Source: Stomoxys calcitrans
Lineage: Eukaryota; Arthropoda; Insecta; Diptera; Muscidae
Length of the DNA: 64,000 nucleotides
Direction of reading: 5' to 3'
Assembly (NCBI RefSeq): GCF_963082655.1
Contig: NC_081552.1
Span: 67,253,465-67,317,464, forward strand
The translations under genes and the position numbers were made by a program. Positions within the stretch are counted from its first letter, which is position 1. Every line of letters starts with the position of its first letter. Below, piece by piece: positions 53,272 through 64,000 of this stretch. The notes beneath the pieces were generated by a model. That model was not told the origin of the DNA, ran no database searches, and saw nothing but the letters and a program-made list of their open reading frames with translations.

Positions 53272-54414
53272 ATAATATTCGTCTGAGACCCCATAAAGTA
53301 TATATATTCTTGATCGTCGCGACATTTTATGTCGATCTAGCCATGTCCGTCTGTCTGTCCGTCTGTCCGTCCGTCCGTCCGTCCGTCCGTCTGTCTGTCG
53401 AAAGCACGCTAACTTCCGAAGGAGTAAAGCTAGCCACTTGAAATTTTGCACAAATACTTCTTATTAGTGTAGGTCGGTTGGTATTGTAAATGGGCCATAT
53501 CGGTCCATGTTTTGATATAGCTGCCATATAAACCGATCTTGGGTCTTGACTTCTTGAGCCTCTAGAGTGCGCAATTCTTACCCGATCAGAATGAAATTTT
53601 GCTCGACGTGTTTTGTTACGATATCCAACAACTGTGCCAAGTATGGTTCAAATCCATTTATAACCTGATATAGCTGCCATATGAACCGATCTTGGGTCTT
53701 GACTTCTTGAGCCTCTAGAGTGCGCAATTCTTATCCGATTGAAATGAAATTTTGCACGACGTGTTTTGTTACTATATCCAACAACTGTGCCAAGTATGGT
53801 TTACATCGGTCCATAACCTGATATAGCTGCCATATAAACCGATCTTGGGTCTTGACTTCTTGAGCCTCTAGAGGGCGCAATTCTTATCCGATTGGAATGG
53901 AATTTTGCACGAAGTATTTTGTTATGATATCCAACAACTGTGCCAAGTATGGTTTAAATCGGTCCATAACCTGATTTAGCTGCCATATAAACCGATCTTG
54001 GGTCTTGACTTCTTGACCCCTAGAGGTTGCAATTATTATCCGATATGCCTGAAATTTTGTACGACGGTTCCTCTCATGACCATCAACAAACGTGTTTATT
54101 ATGGCTGAAATTTTACACAGGTCTCCAACATATAATTTAATTGTGGTCCGAACCGGACCATATCTTGATATCGTTTTAATAGCAGAGCAACTCTTTTCTT
54201 TTATCCTTTTTGCCTAAGAAGAGATGCCGGAAAAAGGACTCGACAAATGCGATCCATGGTGGAGGGTATATAAGATTCGGCCCGACGGAACTTAGCACGC
54301 TTTTACTTGTTTTTGCCTAAGAAGAGATGCCGGGAAAAGAACTCGACAAATGCGATCCATGGTGGAGGGTATATAAGATTCGGCCCTGGCGAACTTAGCA
54401 CGCTTTTACTTGTT
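53272..54414 (+). mobile_element. DINE-like element family A, 5'-truncated, with a duplicated 3' terminus
   Basis: Begins inside the core (TAATATTCGTCTGAGACCCC), CCGTCCGTCCGTCCGTCCGTC, several 153-bp monomers, then the 3' terminal segment twice: about 54208-54312 and 54313-54414, each with GAAGAGATGCCGG, hairpin and CGCTTTTACTTGTT. The second hairpin is mutated (CGGCCCTGGCGAA). Confidence 0.85.
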
Positions 54415-54438
54415 CTTATTTCTTTTAAAAAATATAAA

Positions 54439-54838
54439 GCCGTTGCCGTTGTCTAACGTTCGAAGCCATCTATACAACTTCCAACAAATGCACCAAATCA
54501 TGTGTAGTACCGAAGAAGTGTAATTTGCCACCGGAAGAATGTCTGTCATTACACAAAAATACATGCAATGGGAAAAAGTACAGCTAATAAACAGGGTTGT
54601 CAAACGTGGTTATTGTGGTAATTGTATCATAGATGTGTTTTCGCTATTAATATGATTCAAATACAACATACGAACACACGGCCTTTGACGCCATCACACC
54701 TAATATGGTTGAAAAGTCTTCTAACCAAACACGAAACGCGTCCTATAGTGATTGGTGTGTGTTGATATCTTTGGCTTTCCTTTTCCATTTGCATCTCCGA
54801 TCATTGCGCTCGTCTCGAAAGAGAAACAAACAAAAATT
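54439..54838. mobile_element. Long-TIR MITE, second copy, one end missing
   Basis: Reverse-complement relative of 25103-25591. Shared tracts are CCGTTGCCGTTGTCTAACGT, ACACAAAAATACATGCAATG, GTGTTTTCGCTATTAATATG and TTTTCCATTTGCATCTCCGA. The right inverted repeat is present up to AGAGAAACAAACAAAAATT; the left one is absent, so the copy starts at GCCGTTGCC. Confidence 0.85.
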
Positions 54839-54853
54839 TAAAAGTATAAATTA

Positions 54854-56190
54854 AACAAGTAAAAGCGTGCTAAGTTCGGCCGGGCCGAATCTTATATACC
54901 CTCCACTATGGATCGCATTTGTCGAGTTCTTTTCCCGGCATCTCTTCTTAGACAAAAAAAAAGATATAAGAAAAGATTTGCTCTGCTATTAGAGCGATAT
55001 CAAGATATGATCCGGTTTGGACCACAATTAAATTATATTTATGTTGGAGGCCTGTGTAAAATGTCAGCCAATTCGAATAAGAATTGCGCCCTTTGTGGGC
55101 TCAAGAAGTAAAATAGAGAGATCGATTTATATGGGAGCTGTATCGGCCTATAGACCAATTCAGACCATTATAAACACGTATGTTAATGGTCATGAGAGAG
55201 TCCGTCGTACAAAATTTCAGGCAAATCGGATAATAATTGCGACCTCTAGAGGCTCAAGAAGTCGGTCCGGTTTATATGGCAGCTATATCAGGTTATGAAC
55301 CGACTTGTAGTTTATTTGACATAGTTGTTAAAAGTAACAATAAAAAACGTCTTGCGAAATTTCAGCCAAATCGGATAGAAATTGAGCCCTCTAGAAGCTC
55401 AAGAAGACAAGTCCCCAGATCTGTTTATATGACAGCTATATCAGGTTATGAACCGATTTGGACCATATTTGGCACAGTTGTTGGATATCATAACAAAATA
55501 CTCCGTGCCAAAATTCATTCAAATTGGATAAAAATTGCGCCCTCTAGAGGCTCAAGAAGTCAAGACCCCAGATCGGTTTATATGACAGCTATATAAGGTT
55601 ATAGACCGAATTGAACCATACTTGGCACAGTTGTTGGATGTAATAACAAAACACGTCGTGCAAAATTTCATTCCAATCGGATAAGAATTGCGCACTCTAG
55701 AGGCTCAAGAAGTCAAGACCCAAGATCGGTTTATATGACAGCTATATCATGTTATAAACCGATTTGAACCATACTTGACACAGTTGTTGGATATCATAAT
55801 AAAACACGTCGTGCAAAATTTCATCCCAATCGGATAAGAATTGCGCACTCTAGGGGCTCAAGAAGTCAAGACCCAAGATCGGTTTATATGGCAGCTATAT
55901 CAAAACATGGACCGATATGGCCCACTTGCAATACCAACCGACCTACACTAATAAGAAGTATTTGTGCAAAATTTCAAGCGGCTAGCTTTACTCCTTCGGA
56001 AGTTAGCGTGCTTTCAACAGACAGACGGACGGACGGACAGACGGACGGACATGGCTAGATCGACATAAAATTTCACGACGATCAAGAATATATATACTTT
56101 ATGGGGTCTCAGACGAATATTTCGAGTAGTTACAATCAGAATGACGAAATTGGTACACCCCGCATCTTATGGTGGAGGGTATAAAAATAA
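54854..56190 (-). mobile_element. DINE-like element family A, complete
   Basis: Minus orientation: AAACAAGTAAAAGCGTGCTA, hairpin GTTCGGCCGGGCCGAATC, 3' region with CTCTTCTTAGACAAAAAAAA, monomers, GAAGTTAGCGTGCTTTCAAC, ACAGACGGACGGACGGACAG, ATCAAGAATATATATACTTT and 5' end CTTATGGTGGAGGGTATAAA. It holds the empty site (GTAAAATAGAGAGATCG at about 55109) for the mariner MITE at 33875. Confidence 0.9.
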
Positions 56191-56455
56191 ATATTTTTAA
56201 TTAATATATTACATGTTTCATCAGCAACTTAATCGAATAAAATAAAATATTTTTTAATTATGCAAAAAATATCAATTATTTCATTTTATTAAATTGGTAA
56301 AAATGTTATTTGAAAGAAGGGCAAACTTTCAACTTAATTATTTTATTAAGTTAATCGTATTTTTGAGCGTATCATAAATCCAGATTACAAAGTTGTTTAT
56401 CAATAATAAAAATTCGTTGATAGGTCCGATGTCAGCGAATGAACAAATTTCTTAA
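56191..56455. other. AT-rich spacer
   Basis: No gene seen. It may include the left part of the mariner that follows, but no terminal repeat was recognised. Confidence 0.35.
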
Positions 56456-57178
56456 TTGAACGATGGTTTTCATTTTTTCTGTGTAAATAAGCAGAATTGT
56501 CGATTTTGGAGTGAAGATCAGCCAGAAGCATTGCAAGAGCCACCAATGCATCCAAAAAAAGTCACAGTTTGGTGCGGTTTACGGGCTGCTGGCATCATTG
56601 GACCGTACTTCTTCATGGTGAGCACTACAGTGAGATGATGTCCAACTTTTTTTGCCCAAATGACAAGACGGTGCAAAATGACACACAGCACGCGTAGGTT
56701 CGGTTGAAAAGAGGGTGTAGATATTAACCCGCCACATGCCACCAAGGATATACACCTAAGCCAATAATCGGCTTGTTGTGCGCTCCACAGCACGCATAAC
56801 AATGGACTTATTGAGAGGCGAGTTCGGTGATCATTTCATTTCACGTTCGGTACCGATCAATTGGCCACCTAAATCGTGCGAATTAACGCCTTCAAACTAT
56901 TTTTTGTGGGGGATGTTAAAGCTCATGTCTATACAGATAAACCCGCTTCAATTTACGCATTGGGAGACAACATTGAAGCATTAATTCGTGAGATACCTTC
57001 CGAATTATTAGAAAGAGTATGCCAAAATTGGACTAAGCGAATGGACCATTTGAGGCGCAGTCACGGTCAACATTAAATTATATGGACCGTATATCGATTC
57101 AAATAAATATTTCATGGATTTTTGCTGAATTTTATATGTTTTTTTAACCTTTCCTATATCTCTCAAAATATCACCCTT
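56456..57178 (+). pseudogene. Tc1/mariner transposase, C-terminal half with inactivating change
   Basis: Plus strand. 56480-56615 reads CVNKQNCRFWSEDQPEALQ and HPKKVTVWCGLRAAGIIGPY, the segment after the first catalytic residue. After the 92-bp insertion (56694-56785) it continues RITMDLLRGEFGDHFISRS, INWPPKSCELTPSNYFLWG and IEALIREIPSELLERVCQN, ending RMDHLRRSHGQH then stop at about 57075. Family members usually have CDLTPLDYFLWG; here the catalytic aspartate is asparagine (SNYFLWG). The 3' terminus AATATCACCCTT ends at 57178 before TA and matches the terminal repeat of the fold-back at 14644-15250. Frameshifts are present. Confidence 0.82.
56694..56785 (+). mobile_element. 92-bp SINE-like insertion with 10-bp target duplication
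   Basis: Flanked by CACAGCACGC at 56684-56693 and 56786-56795. It begins GTAGGTTCGGTTGAAAAGAG, contains ACCCGCCACATGCCACCAAG and ACACCTAAGCCAATAATCGG and ends TTGTTGTGCGCTC. Homologous to 46645-46735. No Pol III boxes seen; it may be the 3' tail of a non-LTR element, moved by target-primed reverse transcription. Confidence 0.75.
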
Positions 57179-57184
57179 TACTAA

Positions 57185-58755
57185 AAAAACATCGTTAGGT
57201 CTATGTTAGGAATTCGAATTTAAGGAATAGGCCGGGCAATGGCGTAGGAAATGCTTCAACGTCTCACCATGTTCCCCACATGCCCTGCACAAGCTGTCAT
57301 TTGCCTATAGCTATAACCTAATTTGCATAAGTGAGCTCATAGTCCTATGTGTCCCGTTAGGATAACGAAAGCTATACTGACTTCCTTCTTATATCCTTTC
57401 AGTAATATCGTCAATATCTTACGATTCGGACCTCAAGTCCGAATCGATTCGTTGTCCTACGACCGTTCGCCGTTCCGACCACGCCCTTAACTCGGACCCG
57501 AAAGTCTTCGGGTTAACCAAGTTTATTGACGACAATCTCTAGCCTTCACTGGCAAATCGTTTGTTCTTTCATTCCCCCTTACTCCGCCTTGACCCAGCAC
57601 CCAAACAACGCTTATTCTTACACTCCAAGACTGTTAATGACTGGTTGTTATTACACTAATGGCCATTTTACTGTTCATAAAAATGTTCACAATCCATGTC
57701 TTCGCGTTAACATAACACCACCTCACGCATTCCATGATCGCCTGGGTCCCCGCCTGAAGGTCAGGCCTAATGATCAGGCAATCGAAAACAGATCGCAGTC
57801 ACCAAGGTCTCAGGCCCACTCTGTGCTCTAGATTCGACCCATCTGTGTAGCATGAACTTTCAGATAGCAAAACCAGAGTTCCATCAATGCATGACTGTGC
57901 CGCTCACAGCTGTGCCTCGCACTCTATACCGGGATGGTGTGGCCTACTCCAATGCTCTATCCAATCTACGATGGCCTCATAGTCGCAGAAGCTACCTCAC
58001 ACTTCATATGTATGTCTATCGGTCGGATATATAGAATAGTCTCCAGGGCCCCAGTGGGCGTGAACCATATCGCTCTGTCTATGCCAAGACAACATATTCT
58101 CTGAAACTGTTGTTTTATCCTTATGTTGCATTTTTTCTATATCGCAGTCCACCAAACTACTGAGGCGTAAGTATGTATTGGTCTAATCACGCTCCTGTAG
58201 AGCCAGTGGACTATCCTCGGATTCCAGCCCCATTTCGAGCCTACGGACCGTCTACATAGTGCCTAACATGTGTGAGCCTTCTCGGTACGCTCCTAAATGC
58301 GACATTTCCAATTCAGTTTTCTGTCCAAGATCACTCCTAAGTACTTGACCTTGTGACACATGGAAATCGTTCTATTGAAGAAACATGGTGCTTGCAATTG
58401 GCCCACCTTTTTTTCCTCTTGAACAGACATATTTCAGTCTTCTCTGGTTTAACATTGTCTAGGTCTAGCCACGTCGTATGCTATCTCCAAAGACCCTTTC
58501 GGCCATTCTGCATAGCTGATTCGGATCCTTACCCCATAGACGTATTATAACATAGTGGCGTGCGCTGTGCCACTTTCTTCCACAATTTATCCACCTGTTC
58601 CTTGGTATACGGTCTATCCAGTCTCTAAAGGCCCGATCAATCCGGCACTAGTCGAAGGATTGGATCGGTGTGTCGGTCCGCACATTGTTAAAAGCCCCCT
58701 CGATGTCAATGCATAACGCCAATGTGTACGTCTTGACTTCAAAGGATTTTCTATT
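57185..58755 (-). pseudogene. LOA/I-group ORF2 fragments: RT, RNase H region and C-terminal cysteine motif
   Basis: Minus strand, third sizeable copy of the LOA-type element. From N to C: TYTLALCIDIEGAFNNVRTD with the first catalytic aspartate at about 58730-58670, WINCG; the YADD box is lost around 58550; FNRTISMCHKVKYLGVILDR and LNWKC at about 58370-58300; GSKWGWNPRIVHWLYRSV at about 58240-58185; a scrambled RNase H region; and at about 57300-57230 SLCRACGEHGETLKHFLRH, the cysteine/histidine tail motif. Many frameshifts. The RNase H side parallels positions 1-560, so the two are copies of the same family. Confidence 0.75.
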
Positions 58756-60128
58756 ATATATATAAAGTATATATATTCTTGATCGTCGCGACATTTTATG
58801 TCGATCTAGCCATGTCCGTCCGTCCGTCTGTCTGTCGAAAGCACGCTAACTTCCGAAGGAGTAAAGCCAGCTGCTTGAAATTTTGCACAAATACTTCTTA
58901 TTAGTGTAGGTCGGTTGGTATTGTAAATGGGCCATATAGGTCCATGTTTTGAAATAGCTGCCATATAAACCAATCTTGGGTCTTGACTTCTTGAGCCTCT
59001 AGAGTGCGCAATTCTTATCCAATTTGAATGAAATTTTGCACGACGTGTTTTGTTATGATATCCAACAACTTTGGCAAGTATGGTTCAGATCGGTTTATAA
59101 CATGATATAGCTGATTTCTTGAGCCTCTAGAGTGCGCAATTCTTATCCGATTGGAATGAAATTTTGCACGACGTGTTTTGTTATGATATCCAACAACTTT
59201 GCCAAGTATGGTTCAAATCGGTCCATGTTTTCATATAGCTGTCATATAAACCGATTTTGGGTCTTGACTTCTTGAGCCTCTAGAGTGCGCAATTCTTATC
59301 CGATTTGAATGAATTTTGGCACGACGTGTTTTGTTATGATATCCAACAACTGTGCTAAGTATGGTTCAAATCTGTCCATAACCTGATATAGCTGCCATAT
59401 AGACCGATCTTGGGTCTTGACTTCTTGAGCCTCTAGAGTGCGCAATTCTTATCCGATTGGAATGAAATTTTGCACGACGTGTTTTGTTATGATATCCAAT
59501 AAATGTGCCATGTATGGTTCAAATCGGTCCATAACCTGATATAGCTGCCATATGAACCGATCTTGGGTCTTGACTTCTTGAGCCTCTAGAGTGCGCAATT
59601 CCTATCCGATTGGAATGAAATTTTGCACGACATGTTTTGTTATGATATCCAACAAGTGTGCCAAGTATGGTTCAAATCGGTTCATAACCTGATATAGCTG
59701 CCATATAAACCGATCTTGGATCTTGACTTCTTGAGCCTCTAGAGGGCGCAATTATTATCCGATTTGCCTGAAATTATGTAATACTGATCCTCCCATGACC
59801 ATCAACATACGTGTTTATTATGATCTGAATCGGTCTATAGCCCGATACAGCTCCCATATAAATCGATCTCTCTATTTTTCTTCTTGAGCCCCCAAAGGGC
59901 GCAATTCTTATTCGAATTGGCTGACATTTTACACAGGCCTCCAACATATAATTTAATTGTGGTCCAAATCGGACCATATCTTGATATCGCTCTAATAGCA
60001 GAGGAAATCTTTTCTTATATCCTTTTTTCCCAAAGAAGAGATGCCCGGAAAAGAACTCGACAAATGCGATCCATGGTGTAGGGTATATAAGATTCGGCCC
60101 GGCCGAACTTAGCACGCTTTTACTTGTT
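58756..60128 (+). mobile_element. DINE-like element family A, 5'-truncated
   Basis: Begins within the core (ATAAAGTATATATATTCTTG), GTCCGTCCGTCTGTCTGTCG, about six monomers (one lacking about 55 bp near 59110), the 3' region (CCCATATAAATCGATCTCTC), hairpin TTCGGCCCGGCCGAA and AGCACGCTTTTACTTGTT. Confidence 0.87.
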
Positions 60129-60144
60129 TTTATTTATTTATATT

Positions 60145-60587
60145 TTTATACCCACCACCATAGGATGGTGGAAATCACGATAGCGGTCGACCGAAATCCA
60201 CTTGCACAGGGACTTCTTGCACAGGGACTTCTTGTTGATGTAGGCCGTTGGGGATTGCCTTATCGGTTCCAATTTGGACCTTATCGTTTCAGGTTTGGAT
60301 GTACCCCATATAAACTAATATTCCGATGTGAGTTATTACGCCTCTAGAAGCGGCCGTTATTGTCCGATTTGGATGAAATTTTGCACGAAATGCTCTTTTG
60401 AGACTTCCAATAACCGCGCCAAGTGCGGACCAAACCGGTCATCAACCTAATATAGCTGCCACATAAATTGATCTCACGATTTGGTACCTTAAGTCCATGG
60501 AAGCTGCAGTTGTGACCCGATTTGGGTGAAATTTTGCACGGAGTGTATGGTTATGACATCCAACATCCATTATAAGTGTTTATACCC
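60145..60587 (+). mobile_element. DINE-like fragment, family C type 5' part
   Basis: Starts TTATACCCACCACCATAGGA; the core is deleted (GGTGGAAATCACGATAGCGG follows at once); a 17-bp tandem duplication (TTGCACAGGGACTTC) lies at about 60201-60233; then monomers with TATAGCTGCCACATAAATTG. No 3' end; it joins a family D element. Confidence 0.65.
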
Positions 60588-61108
60588 TACACCACTTCTG
60601 TGGTACAGGGTGTTATAACTTAGTGAATTTGTTTGTAACACCCAGAAGGAAGAGAGATAGACCCATTGATAAGTGTACTGATCGACTCAGAATCACTTTT
60701 TGATTCGATTAAGCTATGTCCGTCGGTCTGTCCATGTTAATTTGTGTACAAAATACTGGTCACAATTTTCATCCGATCGTCTTCAAATTTGACACAAGCA
60801 TTTTCTTAGACCTAGAGACGAAGCCTATTGAAATTGGAAAAAATCGGTTCAGATTAAGATATAGCTCCCAAATATATGCATTTCCCGATTTTCACTTTTA
60901 AGGCCATTACTAACCCATTTATCAATCGATCTTCTCAAAAGTTTGCACAATGATTTACTCGATGGCTCCTACAATATGTACGGATTTTGATCGAAATTCT
61001 TCATATCAAATTTTAAATGCGACGACTTAGCCTGCATATCCAATGTGGTGTAGGGTAACAAAAGGTCGGCTTTGCACGACTTTGGCCCGTCCTTCCTTGT
61101 TTCTTAAT
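60588..61108 (+). mobile_element. DINE-like element family D, compact and near complete
   Basis: Starts ACCCTACACCACTTCTGTGG with its short inverted partner CCACTTCTGTGGTACAGGGT, then TTTGTAACACCCAGAAGGAA, GATCGACTCAGAATCAC, CTATGTCCGTCGGTCTGTCC, two monomers, GGTGTAGGGTAACAAAAGGT, hairpin bases GTCGGCTTTGCACGAC and CCGTCCTTCCTTGTTTC. The terminal hairpin differs from families A-C, while the overall layout is the same. Confidence 0.8.
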
Positions 61109-61289
61109 CGGTCTTTAAGCTGATATAGATGCCATATCCTGATTAGTCTTCTATGGCCCCTAAAAGCTTAAAATTTTTGCCTCATTATCCATTATTTCGT
61201 TTGCTTGTCGTTAATTTTCGTTTTAAACAATTGTAATTGAAAATGAGTTAATGTTTAAAAATGTTTTCAACCAAAAATATAATTTCAAA
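61109..61289. other. No recognised feature
   Basis: Short AT-rich stretch; the first bases (TTAATCGGTCTTTAAGCTGA) look like a DINE monomer scrap. Confidence 0.4.
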
Positions 61290-62240
61290 AATCCATTAAC
61301 ACAACCGCTCAACAACGTAGAAAAACATTTTCGCTCATCCTAGGACCAGACCCGCTTGATATGCCACTTGATCTAGAAGTTCTCTCATGTAGCTTCTGTG
61401 GATACCTATACACTGGATGATGACTTGGATGGATAACAGCCCAAAAGGTATTGCTTAGACAGCATGTAGTTATGTTTTCGCACGGGTAGGATCCTTGTCT
61501 CCTGATGGAGGTGCTCCAAGTCGCACTACGAAGAGCGGCGTTCTGACAGATCTGAATATTCTTCCACTGTATGTCACATAACATACGAGACCACTGTATT
61601 ACTTACCATAGACGGGCCAATTGCTTTGTACGTGGTCAACAAGGTTTCTTTGTCAGCACATCAAGTGCTGCCGGCAAGTGACTTGAGGACCATGTTTCTA
61701 CTCTTGACTTTATTGCAAATTGCTGTGGCATGTGAGGAGAATGCGTAATAGTTGTAAATGCGACACCAAGTATTTTGGGACACTTGATAGTCGGAAAAGT
61801 TTCTCCATCAGATATTTTCGGACCTCTTGCAGCGAAATAAGCGACAAGTTCTATCACAGATGTCACCAATGGGTGGGGGCCTGATGCCATGATCGTACAA
61901 TCGTCCGCATACAATCTCTATGAGGGGATGGAATGAAGTTTGAAAGGTTGGATGAATGGTTAAACAGTGCCCGTCTTGGGAACTCCCTGTTTCACCCTAG
62001 GGTGTTTCGACTTCTTATCCCTTCTTACCTCGCCAAAAGTGAACCCATCTACCAGGGTTCAAGAGTGACTTAACAGTAGACCACAGGTTACCTAAACCGG
62101 TGGCTAAATTACATTGATCCAAGTGTTCCAGCCACAAACTCCGCTTATGTTCCTTGACTACCCCGTTTATTTCCAGATTCAGCTTATTGTTTCTGGGGTT
62201 AGTAGTTACGGCCAGCCCAATATAAAGAATACACACATTT
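61290..62240 (-). pseudogene. Jockey-clade RT remnant with YADD box
   Basis: Minus strand. 62236-62015 reads INGVVKEHKRSLWLEHLDQC and NLGNLWSTVKSLLNP with small changes, the linker between endonuclease and RT in jockey-like elements. After a large deletion of fingers and palm, 61925-61640 reads LYADDCTIMASGPHP (the catalytic YADD box is intact), VAYFAARGPKIS, PKILGVAFTT and, in 61580-61310, MLCDIQWKNIQICQNAALRS and RSSGISSGSGPRMSENV. The middle of RT, including the first catalytic aspartate, is missing and there are frameshifts. A different jockey lineage from 20013-22480, judged by motif wording. Confidence 0.8.
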
Positions 62241-62748
62241 TAATAAATGTATGGATGTATGATCTCTTGCATATCGGCATGTGCAACACTGCCGCCACAA
62301 AGTCAATCTACAAACAATTCTATTTTGAACGTCATTGCCCGAACGACACAATTGTAATGTGCATTTACAACAGTTTTACAACGACGAATTGACCAAATTA
62401 ATTCTTTTGAATTATATCAAATCACTTCCATTACCCATTACAATGAAATTTCCTTATTTGCACAATCCAAATTGACCCATAGATAATTCATTGGAAATAT
62501 ATGGAATCACTTTGATCGTGCCAATGTCAATATTTATTAATCAGCTTTTTCATTAGATCAAGTCAATCAATAACTAATTCTCTATAATTTTGTTTAGCCG
62601 AGATAGCCCAATTTCTTCTATTCATTCTTTACCTATTAGTATAAATAAGACATATCAAAAACACTATAATCATTTATCATCTTAAGCCATAATTGTGTGC
62701 TAGCACAATTAAATAAAGCGTTTGAACGAAACTCAAAAAAGGGGTTTG
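62241..62748. other. No recognised gene
   Basis: About 500 bp, AT-rich, apparently unique within the window. The segment 62660-62720 has TAAGCCATAATTGTGTGCTA; no coding signal. Confidence 0.4.
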
Positions 62749-64000
62749 TTATACCCTCCACCATAAGATGGGGGGTATACTAATTTCGTCATTCTGTTTG
62801 TAACTACTCGAAATATTCGTCTGAGACCCCATAAAGTATATATATTCTTGATCGTCGCGACATTTTATGTCGATCTAGCCATGTCCGTCCGTCTGTCCGT
62901 CCGTCCATCCGTCCGTCTGTCTGTCGAAAGCACGCTAACTTCCGAAGGAGTAAAGCTAGCCACTTGAAATTTTGCACAAATACTTCTTATTAGTGTAGGT
63001 CGGTTGGTATTGTAAATGGGCCATATCGGTCCATGTTTTGATATAGCTGCCATATAAACCGATCTTGGGTCTTGACTTCTTGAGCCTCTAGAGTGCGCAA
63101 TTCTTATCCGATTCGAATGAAATTTTGCACGACGTGTTTTGCTATGATATCCAACAACTGTGCCAAGTATGGTTCAAATCCGTTTATAACCTGATATAGC
63201 TGCCATATAAACCGATCTTGGATCTTGACTTCTTGAGCCTCTAGAGTGCGCAATTCTTATCCGATTGGAATGAAATTTTGCACGACGTGTTTTGTTATTA
63301 TATCCAACAACTGTGCCTAGTATGGTTTACATCGGTCCATAACCTGATATAGCTGCCATATAAACCGATCTTGGGTCTTGACTTCTTGAGCCTCTAGAGG
63401 GCGCAATTCTTATCCGATTGGAATGAAATTTTGCACGACTTGTTTTGTTATGATACCCAACAACTGTGCCAAGTATAGTTCAAATCGGTCCATAATCTGA
63501 TATAGCTGCCATATAAACCGATCTTGGGTCTTGACTTCGCAATTCTTACCCGATCAGAATGAAATTTTGCTCGACGTGTTTTGTTACGATATCCAACAAC
63601 TGTGCCAAGTATGGTTCAAATCGGTCCATAACCTGATATAGCTGTCATATAAACCGATCTTGGGTCTTGACTTCTTGAGCCTCTAGAGTGCGCAATTCTT
63701 ATCCGATTGAAATGAAATTTTGCACGACGTGTTTTGTTATTATATCCAACAACTGTGCCAAGTATGGTTTACATCGGTCCATAACCTGATATAGCTGCCA
63801 TATAAACCGATCTTGGGTCTTGACTTCTTGAGCATCTAGAGGGCGCAATTCTTATCCGATTGGAATGGAATTTTGCACGAAGTATTTTGTTATGATATCC
63901 AACAACTGTGCCAAGTATGGTTTAAATCGGTCCATAACCTGATATAGCTGCCATATAAACCGATCTTGGGTCTTGACTTCTTGACCCCTAGAGGTTGCAA
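62749..64000 (+). mobile_element. DINE-like element family A, runs off the window
   Basis: Starts TTATACCCTCCACCATAAGA, core CCCCATAAAGTATATATATT, CCGTCCGTCCATCCGTCCGTC, then 153-bp monomers (one shortened at about 63537) to the window end. Very close in sequence to the copy at 53272-54414, including shared variants such as CCCGATCAGAATGAAATTTT and GGTTTACATCGGTCC, so these two are probably recently related. Confidence 0.88.

Overview
This window is eukaryotic intergenic or heterochromatin-like DNA, almost certainly from a fly and most likely a calyptrate (muscoid) one. The evidence is the mix of repeats: DINE-1/INE-1-like Helentron-derived elements with the block ACCCCATAAAGTATATATA, T/GTCCGTC microsatellite cores and TTCGGCCGGGCCGAA terminal hairpins, together with Helitrons, jockey and LOA/I-group non-LTR retrotransposons, Tc1/mariner relics and a tRNA-derived SINE. 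Naming a genus (Stomoxys, Musca or Haematobia are candidates) is inference. I recognise no intact host gene, no functional tRNA or rRNA gene, no CRISPR array and no bacterial-style operon. The longest open frames are pieces of decayed transposons, or artefacts of a repeat monomer whose length (153 bp) is divisible by three.

Layout. Positions 1-5.5 kb hold a minus-strand LOA/I-group retrotransposon (ORF1, endonuclease, reverse transcriptase, RNase H) broken by a SINE and a DINE-like element. 5.6-6.0 kb is a copia gag remnant, and 6.3-8.5 kb holds more LOA-type fragments. 8.5-13.8 kb is a patchwork of degraded DINE-like copies. 14.0-15.9 kb contains two head-to-tail Helitrons, the second carrying a 607-bp mariner fold-back. 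16.7-22.5 kb is one jockey element split by a 3.1-kb DINE-like element with a 17-monomer array of 153-bp units, plus a SINE. 24.3-34.5 kb holds several DINE families, a complete Helitron, three non-autonomous DNA transposons and two inverted composite DINEs. 34.7-36.6 kb contains RT fragments. 37.7-56.2 kb is mostly DINE copies in tandem, nested or inverted order. 56.5-58.8 kb holds a mariner and another LOA copy, 58.8-61.1 kb further DINEs, 61.3-62.2 kb a jockey remnant, and 62.7-64 kb a DINE that runs off the end.

Working labels for the DINE-like elements (mine): family A has outer arms TACCCTCCACC and 3' end AGCACGCTTTTACTTGTT; family B has TACCCACCACC and AACGCCTTTTTACTTGTT; family C has TACCCACCACC with a subterminal 'TTTTTAGCAGAATCCATGG' motif; family D has a different hairpin, GTCGGGCGCAGCC. 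Plus orientation means the 5' block (ATACC...GTCCGTC) lies left and the hairpin 3' end lies right.

Nothing here works as a pathway. The biology is a record of successive insertions, and the most informative items are exact insertion boundaries with reconstructable empty sites, a conserved 153-bp monomer shared by divergent families, an emerging higher-order repeat, and recurrent inverted composites with outward-facing Helentron-type 3' ends. All boundaries were read by eye; those quoted with target-site duplications are base-accurate, the rest are within roughly 10-50 bases.
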